A stretch of 64,000 bases of DNA from Bauldia litoralis (GCF_900104485.1 NZ_FMXQ01000003.1:248001-312000), one strand, 5' to 3'. Numbered from the stretch's first letter, positions 45,046 through 54,182 are shown. Notes: generated from the letters alone by a model not told the origin. A program made the numbers and translations.

Positions 45046-45858
45046 TCAGGCGATGCCGGATTTCGTCAGGGCGATTGCGTTGTCGCCGAGCTTTCCCGAC
45101 AGGTCCCGCGCTGCCGATTTGAGTGCTTCCCGATAGGTGTCGAAATTCCTGACCGCGTCCTCGCGCGGAGATATCAGGCACAACGTTGCGACACAGGTTG
45201 TGCCGTCCTGGCTGACGGGGGCGGCGAAGCAATGGGTGAAGGTGTCGGCGAGGCTGTCGAAAGAGAAGACGCCCTCCTGCCGCGCCCGCTCTGTCTCGGC
45301 GAGGAACACCTCGGTCGCGAGCGTCGAGCCGTCCGGCAGGACAAAGTCCTCGGACGGGATGAAATCGAGGATCTCGGCGTCGCTCATGTGCGAGAGGAGG
45401 AGGCGGCCGGATGCCGTCCATGGTAGCGGGATCGGCTCGCCGACATCGGCGCTGATCCGGAAGGGACGGGCGCCCTCATGCATCATCGCCACGGTGTATT
45501 TGTTGCCGTCGAGCATGCAGAGCTGCGCCGTCTCGCGGGTCTCCGTGGCGAGATCGCGGAGGTAGGCCTTGCACTCGCGTGTGAGATCGAAATGCTCCTG
45601 GTAGGCAAGGCCGAGGAAGTAGAGCTTGCGACCGAGGAAAACGCGGCCGTCGCCGTCGGCATATTCGAGGACGCCGGTCGCCAGCAGGGCGTTCACCAAC
45701 TCATAGGCCGTCGATTTCGGCGCGCCGATGCCGATGGCGATCTCGTTTGGCCGGGCCGGCCCGCCGCGCTCGCGCAGGTAGGCCAGCATCTCGAAGGCGC
45801 GGTCGAGACCGCGCATCCGCCGGCTCGCGCCGAGTTCCGTGACGTTGTCGGATGTCAC
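45046..45858 (-). CDS. IclR-family transcriptional regulator (cluster at 46-50 kb)
   Basis: A 270-residue IclR protein starting at a GTG with AAGGAGG at normal spacing. N-terminal winged helix (RGLDRAFEMLAYLRERG, NEIAIGIGAPKSTAYELVNAL), then the ligand-binding domain (TAQLCMLDGNKYTVAMMHE, IPLPWTASGRLLLSHM, CFAAPVSQDGTTCVATLCLI). It is divergent from a CUT2 sugar transporter operon and most likely represses it by binding the large palindrome between them. It shares only moderate similarity with the first IclR protein of the window. Confidence 0.92.
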   Translation of the reverse strand: MTSDNVTELGASRRMRGLDRAFEMLAYLRERGGPARPNEIAIGIGAPKSTAYELVNALLATGVLEYADGDGRVFLGRKLYFLGLAYQEHFDLTRECKAYLRDLATETRETAQLCMLDGNKYTVAMMHEGARPFRISADVGEPIPLPWTASGRLLLSHMSDAEILDFIPSEDFVLPDGSTLATEVFLAETERARQEGVFSFDSLADTFTHCFAAPVSQDGTTCVATLCLISPREDAVRNFDTYREALKSAARDLSGKLGDNAIALTKSGIA

Positions 45859-45934
45859 TGCTGAATCCTCCTTCCGTTGCGCTGTCTTCTATTGCCGATC
45901 CCGGGGATCGGCGCTAGGCTCCGCTTGTCCGCTA

Positions 45935-45965
45935 TATTGGTATCAATTCCAATATATTGGAATTG
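45935..45965. promoter_or_regulatory. Large palindromic operator between second IclR gene and CUT2 operon 2
   Basis: A perfect 22-base palindrome at 45944-45965 built of CAATTCCAATA and its complement, overlapped by a second dyad TATTGG-N8-CCAATA (45935-45954). Three evenly placed TTGG/CCAA half-sites result. The TTCCA-N6-TGGAA core resembles known IclR boxes. It lies 77 bases before the IclR start and 111 before the binding-protein start, so it can control both directions. Confidence 0.7.
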
Positions 45966-46075
45966 TCGGGCAAGGGGTAGGATATGGGGCTTTCGACATC
46001 CGCGCGCCAGAGGTCGAGCGACCAGCCCGCGGGGGAAAGCGTCACCGCCCCCAACATCTCCAGAGAGGAAGAGAC

Positions 46076-47131
46076 ATGCTGAAATCGTCACTCAAAGCGG
46101 CGACCGGCGCTGCCTTCATCGGCCTGTTCGCCATGACGGGACTGGCGTCGCAGGCCCAGGCCGCGGCCAACTGCATCGACGGCAAGCGCCAGCCTCCCTA
46201 CACGCTGGGCTGGGCGAATATCTATTCGGTCCCGACCTGGATGAAGCAGACCGAAGGCACGATCGCCGACGAAGTCGAGAAGCTGAAGGCCGCCGGCATG
46301 GTTGACGAACTGGTCATCACCGACGCCCAGGGCGACGCCAATGTCCAGATCCAGCAGATCCAGTCGATGATCGACGCCGATGTCGACGCCATCCTGCTGA
46401 TCGCCGGTTCATCCACGGCGCCGGCCCGCGTCCTCGAAGACGCCTGCTCCAAGGGTATCGCGATCATCAACTTCGACAGCCTCGTCGACACCGACCAGGT
46501 GACCGCGAAGGTCAACACCGACTCCAACAAGTGGGGCGACACCGCCGCCAAATGGCTGATCGAAAAGCTGGGTGGCGAGGGCAAGATCCTCGTCCTCAAC
46601 GGTCCGGCCGGCATCTCGGTTTCGGACGATCGTCGCGCCGGCTCGAACGAGGCGCTTGCGGCCAATCCCGGCATCGAGATCCTGGCCGAGACCAACACCG
46701 CCTACAACGTGGCGCCCGCGCAGGAAGCGGTCACCAGCCTGCTCTTCGCCCATCCCGAGATTGACGGCATCCTGTCGCTCGGCGGTGCCTTGTCCGCCGG
46801 TGCGATCCTCGCCATGGACAAGCAGGGCCGTGACATGGTCCCGATGACCGGCGAGAATGCCCGCCAGTTCCTTGAGCTGTGGAAGGAAAAGGGCCTGAGC
46901 TCCTGGGCGACCATGCAGCCGAACTGGCTCGGTGCTTTCGCTGCCTATACGGCGGTCAAGGCGCTGCAGGGCGAAGACATCCCGGCCTTCATCGAGGTGC
47001 CGCTGCCGATCATCGACGACAGCAACATCGACGAGTACCTGGCCCGTGCAGGCGACTTCCCGGCCGACGGCTACATCTACTCGCCGTGGGACGAAGCCCT
47101 GTTCGACGACATCATCGCAGGCTCGATGTAA
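46076..47131 (+). CDS. Sugar ABC transporter substrate-binding protein (CUT2 operon 2)
   Basis: A 351-residue periplasmic binding protein of the Peripla_BP_4 type, with a signal peptide ending near SQAQAAAN. After a Cys at residue 33 (NCIDGKRQPPYTLGWANIYS) come DAQGDANVQIQQIQSMID, DAILLIAGSSTAPARVLEDA and IINFDSLVD, typical of ribose/xylose/inositol-like binders. It contains WATMQPNWLGAFAAY near the hinge. The ATG follows AGAGAGGAAGAG. It opens the operon SBP-ATPase-permease-permease. The ligand cannot be read from sequence. Confidence 0.92.
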   Translation: MLKSSLKAATGAAFIGLFAMTGLASQAQAAANCIDGKRQPPYTLGWANIYSVPTWMKQTEGTIADEVEKLKAAGMVDELVITDAQGDANVQIQQIQSMIDADVDAILLIAGSSTAPARVLEDACSKGIAIINFDSLVDTDQVTAKVNTDSNKWGDTAAKWLIEKLGGEGKILVLNGPAGISVSDDRRAGSNEALAANPGIEILAETNTAYNVAPAQEAVTSLLFAHPEIDGILSLGGALSAGAILAMDKQGRDMVPMTGENARQFLELWKEKGLSSWATMQPNWLGAFAAYTAVKALQGEDIPAFIEVPLPIIDDSNIDEYLARAGDFPADGYIYSPWDEALFDDIIAGSM

Positions 47132-47144
47132 GCCTGTCGTGACG

Positions 47145-48647
47145 ATGCCTGCGCCCATCATCGCCGCGCGCGATGTCTCGAAGTCGTTCTTCGGCAATCC
47201 GGTCCTGCGCGATGTCTCCATCGCACTGGTACCCGGACGGATCCACGCCCTGCTCGGCGAGAATGGCGCAGGCAAGTCGACGCTGATCAACCTCCTGTCG
47301 GGGGCCTTGCCCTCCGACAGGGGAACCATCGAGATCGACGGCAAGGCCGTCGCCGCGCTGACACCGGCCGCGGCAAGGAACGCCGGCATCGCGGTGGTCC
47401 AGCAGGAACTCAGCCTGACAAGTTCGCTGTCGATCGCCGAGAATATCGGCCTTGGCGCTTATCCCCGTCGCTACGGGTTCATCGACTATGGCGCGCTGGC
47501 GCGACGGGCGAAGGCCGTCTGCGACATGGTGGGGCTCGACGAAAGCCTGTCGCGGCCTGTCGGCGACCTGCCGCTCGGCCGGCGGCAGATGGTCGAGATC
47601 GCCAAGGCGCTGTTTCGCGAACCGCGGGTGCTGATCCTCGACGAGCCGACCTCGTCGCTGTCGGCGCATGAGGCGGACACCCTGACGCGGCTTCTGGTCA
47701 AGCTGCGTGAAGCGGGCACCGCCGTTCTCTACATTTCCCACCGGCTCAACGAGGTCATGCGGCTCTGCGACCACGTCACCGTTCTCAAGGACGGGGTGGT
47801 GACGGCGGACCAGTCGCTGGCCGGAACCGATGCCGACGGGCTGGTGCGGCTGATGGTCGGCCGCGATCCCGGCGACCTGTTCCCTTCCTGGACGGCAACG
47901 CCGGAGACCGAGACGATCGTTTCGGTCGAGGGCTTCTCGTCGGGGCCGCTCAAGGACATCGACCTGACGATCCGGCGCGGCGAAGTGCTGGGCATCGGCG
48001 GGCTGGTCGGCCAGGGGCAGGAAGACCTGCTGCTCGGCCTCTATGGCGCGTTGCCGGCTTCGGCGCGGCGCGCGTCCTTCGACGGCGTCCCCGGCATTCC
48101 CGCCTCGGTGCCGAAGGCCAATGCCCTCGGCCTCGCCTATGTGCCAGCCGATCGCAAGCGCGAGGGCTTGCATCTCATTCACACCATCGCATGGAACATG
48201 ATGCTTCCGCAGTTTGGACGGGCGCGCGGCCTGTCGCTCCGCAATCGCGGTAAGGAAAAGGCGCTGGCGCTCGACCTTGCCGATCATCTCGGTATCAAGG
48301 GCGACCTGACCCGGCAGGTCCAGGCGCTGTCCGGCGGCAACCAGCAGAAGGTGGCGCTGGCGAAATGGATGCCGAGCGACCCGTCGATCCTGCTGCTCAA
48401 CGATCCGACCCGCGGCGTCGATGTCGAGACCAAGCGCGAGATCTATATCCTGCTCCGCCGCTTCGCCAGCGAGGGCAAGGCGGTGGTGCTGTCGAGTTCC
48501 GACACGCCGGAACTGGTCCATCTCTGCGACCGTGTCGCGGTGATGCGCGAGGGCAAGCTCGCCGCGACGCTCGACCGCGACGGGCTCAGCGAGGAGGCGA
48601 TCGTCGCCGCCGCGATGGGCGCCGAGGAAGCGGCGCAAGCGGCATGA
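47145..48647 (+). CDS. Sugar ABC transporter ATP-binding protein with two NBDs (CUT2 operon 2, RbsA-like)
   Basis: A 500-residue double ATPase. First domain: Walker [12 protein letters not shown], signature-like LPLGRRQMVEIA, Walker [12 protein letters not shown]. Second domain: degenerate P-loop GLVGQGQEDLL, signature LSGGNQQKVALAKW, and LLLNDPTRGVD, where the Walker B acidic residue is followed by Pro-Thr as usual for RbsA-type proteins. The ATG at 47145 is used; an in-frame GTG two codons earlier is possible. The stop overlaps the next permease start (ATGA). Confidence 0.92.
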   Translation: MPAPIIAARDVSKSFFGNPVLRDVSIALVPGRIHALLGENGAGKSTLINLLSGALPSDRGTIEIDGKAVAALTPAAARNAGIAVVQQELSLTSSLSIAENIGLGAYPRRYGFIDYGALARRAKAVCDMVGLDESLSRPVGDLPLGRRQMVEIAKALFREPRVLILDEPTSSLSAHEADTLTRLLVKLREAGTAVLYISHRLNEVMRLCDHVTVLKDGVVTADQSLAGTDADGLVRLMVGRDPGDLFPSWTATPETETIVSVEGFSSGPLKDIDLTIRRGEVLGIGGLVGQGQEDLLLGLYGALPASARRASFDGVPGIPASVPKANALGLAYVPADRKREGLHLIHTIAWNMMLPQFGRARGLSLRNRGKEKALALDLADHLGIKGDLTRQVQALSGGNQQKVALAKWMPSDPSILLLNDPTRGVDVETKREIYILLRRFASEGKAVVLSSSDTPELVHLCDRVAVMREGKLAATLDRDGLSEEAIVAAAMGAEEAAQAA

Positions 48648-49612
48648 GTCACACGCCTGACACCCGTTCGCAGCGGCTCTACTGGCCGGTGCAGATGCAG
48701 CGCAATCGTGGCGTCCGCGGCCTGTTCGTCGTCGTCGCGGCCTTCCTGGCGCTCTACGTCTACCTGTTCCCCGGCCTTTTCTCGATCGGCGGCGTCTCGA
48801 AATTCGCCCAGAGCTGGTTCCCGCTGGCGCTGGTCTCGATGTCCCAGGCGATCCTGATGCTGACCGGCGGTATCAGCCTGTCGATCGGCGCGACGGTCAG
48901 CCTCGGCGCAGTGATCGCCGCGACGACGATGACCGGGCCACTTGGCGTCGTCGGCGGTATCGCCGCCGTGGCCGTCGCCGGCCTTGGCATCGGCGCGATC
49001 TCGGGCGCGATCGTCGTACGGCTCAAGCTGCCGGCGATCGTCGTGACGCTGGCCGCGTCCTTCATCATCGGCGGGGCGGCACTTCTGATCCTGCCGCGAC
49101 CGGGCGGAGCGATCCCGATCTGGTTCTCGGACCTGCTTGCCGGCAACACGCCGGCGGCGCTGATCCTGCTGATCGTCACGGCGCTCTTGTGGAAGCTCTA
49201 TCTCGCCACGCCGCTCGGCCTCAGCCTCTATGCCTCGGGCGAAAATCCGGTCGGCGCCTATCGCGGCGGCGTTCCGGTCGACCGCTCCCTGATCGCCGCC
49301 TATGCGATCAGCGGATTGCTGGCCGCCGCCGCCGGGCTGTTCGTCGCGGCGCAGACCGGCTCCGGCGATCCGGTGATCGGTACGGCCTTCACCCTCAACT
49401 CGATCGCCGCGGCGGTGCTCGGCGGCGTCGGCTTCCTCGGCGGTCGCGGCACGATGCGCGGCGCCATCGCCGGCAGCCTGCTGCTCAGCGTGATGATCAA
49501 CGTCATGTTCTTCCTCGGCTTCCCGCCCGTCGCCCAGTATGTGGCGCAGGGACTGATCATCATCGGCGCCGTGGCGCTGCCGGAAATCACCGGACGCAGG
49601 GGGCCGCGATGA
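48644..49612 (+). CDS. Sugar ABC transporter permease (CUT2 operon 2, first)
   Basis: A 322-residue BPD_transp_2 permease with about nine helices. The motif ILMLTGGISLSIGATVSLGA and the loop GLSLYASGENPVGAYRGGV are the CUT2 signatures. It starts in the stop of the ATPase gene and its stop overlaps the start of the second permease. Two different permeases per transporter suggest a heterodimeric membrane unit. Confidence 0.92.
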   Translation: MSHTPDTRSQRLYWPVQMQRNRGVRGLFVVVAAFLALYVYLFPGLFSIGGVSKFAQSWFPLALVSMSQAILMLTGGISLSIGATVSLGAVIAATTMTGPLGVVGGIAAVAVAGLGIGAISGAIVVRLKLPAIVVTLAASFIIGGAALLILPRPGGAIPIWFSDLLAGNTPAALILLIVTALLWKLYLATPLGLSLYASGENPVGAYRGGVPVDRSLIAAYAISGLLAAAAGLFVAAQTGSGDPVIGTAFTLNSIAAAVLGGVGFLGGRGTMRGAIAGSLLLSVMINVMFFLGFPPVAQYVAQGLIIIGAVALPEITGRRGPR

Positions 49613-50589
49613 GCGCGACGGAAAGCGAAACAACCCGGTTCCCGCCGCGCCGGATCAGCGCGTTGCTGCGCAACCGCGCCTTCCTGACCTTCATCATCGT
49701 CGCGCTGGTCTGGGTCGTCGCCGGCTTCGCAAAGCCCGGCTTCGGCTCCTTCGGCCATCTTCGCTACCTACTCGAACTCGCGGCGGTGATCGGGCTGGTG
49801 GCGATCGGCCAGACATTCGTCGTCATTGCCGGCGGCATCGACCTGTCGGTCGGCGCGATTGTTACAGTCAGTGCGGTCGGCGTGCCGCTGGTTGCCGATC
49901 TCGGCGATCCGACCGGCACGGTTCCGGTCCTCATCGTACTCGCCGCGGCAAGCGGCATCGGCCTGCTCAACGGCCTCGGCGTCGCCTATCTTCGCGTCCA
50001 CCCGATGATCATGACGCTGGCAATGGCGACCTTCCTGCAAGGGGTGCTGATCCTTGTCGCCGGTGGCAGCGCGGTCTCGGCGCAGAACCCGCTCCTCCAC
50101 TGGTTTGGCAACGCCCGGCCAATTGGCATTCCGGCGGGGGTCTATCTGTGGGTCGTGGTCTCGGCGATCACGCTGGTGGTGCTGCACGCGACGCCCTTCG
50201 GCGCGCGGATCTTCGCCATCGGCGCCAACCCGCTGGCAACCGCGCTGTCCGGGGTCAACACGCGGACGACGACCATGGCGGTCTACGCGATCGGCGGGCT
50301 GACCGCCGGGCTCGCCGGGGTGCTCCTGCTCGGCATGAACGGGCAGGGCTATGTCGGCATCGGCGACCCCTATTTGCTCGCCTCGATCGCCGCGGTGGTG
50401 CTCGGCGGCACGTCGATCCTCGGCGGCTCCGGCACCTATGCCGGGACGATCCCCGGCGCGATCCTGCTGGTGACGATCACCGCGCTGATCACCGTGGTCA
50501 ACGCGTCGCCGGGCTGGCGCAGCATCCTGTTCGGCTCGCTGATCCTCGCGCTGCTGCTCTTTTCCGGCCGGGAGTCGCGTGGCCGCTAG
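49609..50589 (+). CDS. Sugar ABC transporter permease (CUT2 operon 2, second)
   Basis: A 326-residue BPD_transp_2 permease. QTFVVIAGGIDLSVGAIVTV is the family motif and GARIFAIGANPLATALSGV is the ATPase contact loop. The N-terminal 20 residues are charged and cytoplasmic. It ends nine bases before the convergent D-aminoacylase gene, so the operon stops here, although no clear terminator is visible in that gap. Confidence 0.92.
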   Translation: MSATESETTRFPPRRISALLRNRAFLTFIIVALVWVVAGFAKPGFGSFGHLRYLLELAAVIGLVAIGQTFVVIAGGIDLSVGAIVTVSAVGVPLVADLGDPTGTVPVLIVLAAASGIGLLNGLGVAYLRVHPMIMTLAMATFLQGVLILVAGGSAVSAQNPLLHWFGNARPIGIPAGVYLWVVVSAITLVVLHATPFGARIFAIGANPLATALSGVNTRTTTMAVYAIGGLTAGLAGVLLLGMNGQGYVGIGDPYLLASIAAVVLGGTSILGGSGTYAGTIPGAILLVTITALITVVNASPGWRSILFGSLILALLLFSGRESRGR

Positions 50590-50598
50590 CCGCCGCGA

Positions 50599-52077
50599 TC
50601 AGCCGGCGCGGCCACCGACCAGCCGGCCGTTGCGGTGGACGGTCGTCGCGCCGGCTTCCCAGCTTAGCCGGCCATTGACGAAGACCTTCTCGATGCCGAC
50701 CGAAAACTGGAGCGGATCCTCATACGTCGCCCGGTCGATGACCGTCGCCGGATCGAAGATCACGAGGTCGGCGAAGCAGCCCTCGGCGATCCGGCCGCGG
50801 TCCTTGAGGTTGAAGGTCTTCGCTGTCAGGCCGGTCATCTTGTGAATGGCGGTCTCGATCGGGAAAAGCCCGAGTTCGCGGGCGTAGTGGCCGATCACCC
50901 GCGGGAAGGTGCCCCACAGGCGCGGATGCGGATGCTTGTCATGGGGCAGGCCGTCGGAGCCGATCATCGTCAGCGGGAAGGCAAGCACGCGGCGGACGTC
51001 GTCCTCGTCCATCTGGAAATAGATGGCGCCGGCCGGATCGAGGCGGCGGGCGGCCTCGTCGAGGTCGACGCTCCACTCGGCGGCGATGTCGGCAAGGTCG
51101 CGGCCCGTCATCTCGGGATGCGGCTCAGACCAGGAAATCATGATCCGGTAGGTATCGGTGACCAGGTCGGCGCGCAGGTTGGTCGAGCCGGCGGCGTAGG
51201 GATAGGCGTCGATCCCGATCGGCTGGCCGGCCGCCGCCTTCGCGATCACCGGCAGCGTCTCCCGGGTCCGGCCCCAGTTGCTGACGCCGGCGCATTTGTG
51301 ATGGGAGATGACGAGTTGGATTCCGGCCCGCGCGGCGGTGTCGACGCTCTCGGCGATCGAGTCGAGGACATGGTCCATCTCGTCGCGCATGTGGGTGGCG
51401 TAGACGCCGCCGTGGGCGGAGAAACGGGCCGCGACCTGCGAAACCTCGTCGGCGTCGGCACCGGCGTTGGTCGGGTAGAAGAGGCCCGTCGAAAAGCCCG
51501 CGGCGCCATTCTCCATCGCCTCGTCGACGCGGTCGAGCATGGCGGCGATCTCCGACGCGGCGGCCTTGCCGCCGATATCCGACATGGTGGCGAGGCGGAG
51601 CGACGAATGGCCGACCAGCGCGGCGACATTGACGCCCGGCGTCGTCTCGGCGATCGCCCGCGCGTAGTCGGCGAAGGTCGGGAACTGGTAGGCCTCCTTG
51701 CCGCCGAGCAGGTTCAGCGGGGCCGGTGGCGGACCGTCGAAGGTGACCGGCGCGAGACTGATGCCGCAGTTGCCGGCAACCACCGTCGTGACCCCCTGGC
51801 TGATCTTGGGCAGCATGTCCGGGCTGTCTAGGACGATGCGGTCGTCATGGGTGTGGCTGTCGATGAAGCCCGGAGCCAGCGCCTTGCCCTTCAGGTCGTG
51901 CTCCCGCGTCGCCGGGCCGGCGGGGATCGTCCCCTGATCGGCGATGGCGACGATGCGCTCGCCGGCAATCGCAACCTCACCCGGGAGGGGGCCGTCGTTG
52001 CTGCCGTCGTAGATCAGGGCGTTGCGGAAGATGTGGTCGTGGCGGGGAGGCGTCGTCTCGTCGGTCGTCGATGTCAT
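50599..52077 (-). CDS. N-acyl-D-amino-acid deacylase (D-aminoacylase family)
   Basis: A 492-residue amidohydrolase. Metal-binding His75-x-His77 (FIDSHTHDD), the bridging Cys104 in AGNCGIS as in Alcaligenes D-aminoacylase, downstream His in THMRDE and ISHHKCAG, and catalytic Asp in MIGSDGLPHD. It would remove the acyl group from N-acyl-D-amino acids or related N-acyl compounds such as N-acyl amino sugars or dihydropyrimidine-like rings. Starts inside the stop of the RpiR regulator gene (ATGA), so it belongs to the regulator's transcript and is controlled with it. No signal peptide, thus cytoplasmic. Confidence 0.9.
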   Translation of the reverse strand: MTSTTDETTPPRHDHIFRNALIYDGSNDGPLPGEVAIAGERIVAIADQGTIPAGPATREHDLKGKALAPGFIDSHTHDDRIVLDSPDMLPKISQGVTTVVAGNCGISLAPVTFDGPPPAPLNLLGGKEAYQFPTFADYARAIAETTPGVNVAALVGHSSLRLATMSDIGGKAAASEIAAMLDRVDEAMENGAAGFSTGLFYPTNAGADADEVSQVAARFSAHGGVYATHMRDEMDHVLDSIAESVDTAARAGIQLVISHHKCAGVSNWGRTRETLPVIAKAAAGQPIGIDAYPYAAGSTNLRADLVTDTYRIMISWSEPHPEMTGRDLADIAAEWSVDLDEAARRLDPAGAIYFQMDEDDVRRVLAFPLTMIGSDGLPHDKHPHPRLWGTFPRVIGHYARELGLFPIETAIHKMTGLTAKTFNLKDRGRIAEGCFADLVIFDPATVIDRATYEDPLQFSVGIEKVFVNGRLSWEAGATTVHRNGRLVGGRAG

Positions 52078-53072
52078 TCGCGCGGTTCCAGGTCTTTCAT
52101 GATCTGTGACGGGTCGGTACTCGGCGCGGGAATGGCGACGCCAAGACGGGCGAGGGTGTAGCGGACACGGCGGAGCGACTCCCGGCCGCGGCTGCCGAGC
52201 GCGGCAGCAACGCCGGTGGCGAGGGTGTCGACGATGGCCATATGGGCGTAGCGCGACGGCGTCGGCCGGAGGATGTCGTTGACCTCCTCGACCGTGACGG
52301 CGATGACGATGTCGGCGGCCTCGGCCAGCGGCGTCGCTGGCCGGGTCAGGGCAACGGTGGTCGCGCCGAAGGAACGGGCGATGGCGACGGCGTCGATGAC
52401 CGGCTTGCTGCGGCCGGAATTGGAGATCGCCAGAACGCAATCACCGGGACCGAGGGTGGCGGCGGACATGCGCTGTTGCTGGCCGTCGCTATAGGCGGCG
52501 ACCGGGATGGAGAGCCGGAAGAGCCGGAGCCGGGCGTCCTCGACGATCGCCGCGGAGGCGCTGCCCTGGCCATAGATCTCGATGCGTCGGCTGGCGGCCA
52601 TGGTGCCGATGGCCCGGCCGAGCGCCGTCGTGTCGAGCTGGTCCAGTCCCTCGCGGATGGCGTTGGCGGCATTCATCATGATCGCCTGGGCCAGCTGCCC
52701 GGCATCGTCGCCGAAGACCCGGTCGGACTTCAGGTAGGCCGCGGCGACGGTCAGGGTGGTGGCGAGCTGGATCTTGAACTCGCCGAAGGACAGGGAGCCG
52801 ACAGATCGACAGAAGCGGGTGACGGTCGGCTGGCTGACGCCGGCGCGCCGGGCGAGTTCGGCGATGGTGAGGCGGGTCGCCGCCTCGAAATCCTGCCGGA
52901 CGGTTTCGGCGACGCGGCGTTCGGCCGGGCTGAGCGTGCTCTCGACCCGTTGGATCCGCGAAACGATGTCGATGGCGGATGCCACAGCGCCAGTCGGCTG
53001 CTGAACGGATTCCCGCCGGGTCGCGCCTTCTTCCACCGTGCCTCCTCGCGGCAGGGTTGCCGTCGTGGCCAC
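52074..53072 (-). CDS. RpiR/MurR-family transcriptional regulator
   Basis: A 332-residue regulator with an N-terminal helix-turn-helix (LSPAERRVAETVRQDFEAAT, ELARRAGVSQPTVTRFCRSVG) and a SIS sugar-isomerase-like ligand-binding domain (IEIYGQGSASAAIVEDARLR, DCVLAISNSGRSKPVIDA). RpiR proteins sense phosphosugars or amino sugar derivatives. The start is a GTG; about 35 residues precede the HTH. It is divergent from the NitT/TauT-type ABC operon and co-transcribed with the D-aminoacylase gene, so it likely senses an amino-sugar-like or N-acyl compound. Two matching dyads in the divergent gap are probable binding sites. Confidence 0.92.
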   Translation of the reverse strand: MATTATLPRGGTVEEGATRRESVQQPTGAVASAIDIVSRIQRVESTLSPAERRVAETVRQDFEAATRLTIAELARRAGVSQPTVTRFCRSVGSLSFGEFKIQLATTLTVAAAYLKSDRVFGDDAGQLAQAIMMNAANAIREGLDQLDTTALGRAIGTMAASRRIEIYGQGSASAAIVEDARLRLFRLSIPVAAYSDGQQQRMSAATLGPGDCVLAISNSGRSKPVIDAVAIARSFGATTVALTRPATPLAEAADIVIAVTVEEVNDILRPTPSRYAHMAIVDTLATGVAAALGSRGRESLRRVRYTLARLGVAIPAPSTDPSQIMKDLEPRE

Positions 53073-53083
53073 CGCATCGCTCG

Positions 53084-53098
53084 TGAAACAAAATTACA
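53084..53098. promoter_or_regulatory. Putative RpiR operator 1 (before the RpiR gene)
   Basis: TGAAA-caaaa-TTACA on the plus strand, equal to TGTAA-N5-TTTCA on the minus strand. It lies 11 bases before the RpiR GTG and covers a possible minus-strand -10 (TAATTT, 16 bases after TTGCTC), a position suited to autorepression. Confidence 0.5.
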
Positions 53099-53261
53099 CC
53101 GATTTGGGTGCGGAGCAAGCCGCCGCGGTTGGGAAGGGCGATCCGGGCTTGATCCATTGCCGGGAATCGCACGCGGTCAGCGATCCAAGCGCCGCCTGAT
53201 CTTTGTGACTCGGGCGAATCACGCCGACCGGCCGAATTTCCGGTTGATGTCGTGTTCGATC

Positions 53262-53276
53262 TGTAACATCATTTCA
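53262..53276. promoter_or_regulatory. Putative RpiR operator 2 (before the NitT/TauT ABC operon)
   Basis: TGTAA-catca-TTTCA, with the same ten arm bases as the site at 53084-53098 read on the other strand. It lies 75 bases before the ATPase gene, near a weak TTGATG/CATCAT promoter candidate. The remaining bases of the 279-base gap hold no gene that I can support. Confidence 0.5.
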
Positions 53277-53351
53277 CGTTCACACCCGGCCATCGTCAAG
53301 CGGACCGGGGAACGATCTGGCAGAACAGCGCGCGGACTGGGCAATCTGGAC

Positions 53352-54152
53352 ATGACCGCAGAACACACCAAGACCAAGCTGTCGGTCACCGGCGCCAGCA
53401 AGTATTACCAGACAAAGACCGGGGCGGTTCACGCGCTCGACGACGTTTCGCTCGAGGTGCGCGAGGGTGAGTTCCTTTGCATCATCGGGCCGTCGGGCTG
53501 CGGAAAGACGACGTTGCTGTGGTCGATGGCCGGCCTGCACGACCTGTCCAGCGGTCGCGTCGCCATCGACGGCGAGGTCATCACCAAGCCGCATCCGCAG
53601 ATCGCGATGATCTTCCAGGACGCCAATCTTCTGCCCTGGCGGAACCTCGAGAAGAATATCGAACTGCCCTTCGAGCTGAAGGGCACCAAGCCGGATCGCG
53701 CCCGCATCGACAAGCTGCTCGACAGGGTCGGGCTCGTTGGCTTCGGCAACAAGCATCCGCGCGAATTGTCGGGCGGCATGCAGCAGCGCGCCTCGATCGT
53801 CAGGAGCCTTGCCGTCGATCCGTCGGTGCTGCTGATGGACGAGCCGTTCGGCGCGCTCGATGCGTTCACCCGGGACGAGATGAACCTCCTCATCCAGGAG
53901 ATCTGGATGGAAACCGGCAAGACCATCGCCTTCGTCACGCACTCGATCCCGGAAGCGATCTTCCTCGCCGACCGGATCGTGGTGATGTCGGCGCGGCCCG
54001 GACGGATCGCCTCGATCTACAACGTCGATATTCCGCGTCCGCGCCCGGTGTCGATCCAGACCGAGCCGGACTTCATTGCCAGGGTCATGGAAATAAAGAC
54101 GCGTATCGACAATCAGCGCGGCCAGCAGGAAGATCATTCCTCGGTCGCCTGA
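53352..54152 (+). CDS. NitT/TauT-family ABC transporter ATP-binding protein
   Basis: A 266-residue ATPase like SsuB/TauB. Walker A GPSGCGKTTLL, the Q-loop segment FQDANLLPWRNLEKNI, signature LSGGMQQRASIVRSL, Walker B VLLMDEPFGALDA and switch His in FVTHSIPEA. The family imports taurine, sulfonates, nitrate, riboflavin precursors, hydroxymethylpyrimidine or aromatic acids. Its permease and binding protein follow. The open frame extends far upstream, but the ATG giving TAEHTKTKLSVTGASKYY is the sensible start. Confidence 0.92.
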   Translation: MTAEHTKTKLSVTGASKYYQTKTGAVHALDDVSLEVREGEFLCIIGPSGCGKTTLLWSMAGLHDLSSGRVAIDGEVITKPHPQIAMIFQDANLLPWRNLEKNIELPFELKGTKPDRARIDKLLDRVGLVGFGNKHPRELSGGMQQRASIVRSLAVDPSVLLMDEPFGALDAFTRDEMNLLIQEIWMETGKTIAFVTHSIPEAIFLADRIVVMSARPGRIASIYNVDIPRPRPVSIQTEPDFIARVMEIKTRIDNQRGQQEDHSSVA

Positions 54153-54182
54153 GCGGCCGGGACGGGGAAACGGAGAAACCGG

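Noticed and set aside
52242-53351. Upstream extension of the NitT/TauT ATPase across the RpiR gene
   Set aside because: It is antisense to the RpiR coding sequence and lacks homology; the ATG at 53352 gives a normal ATPase.
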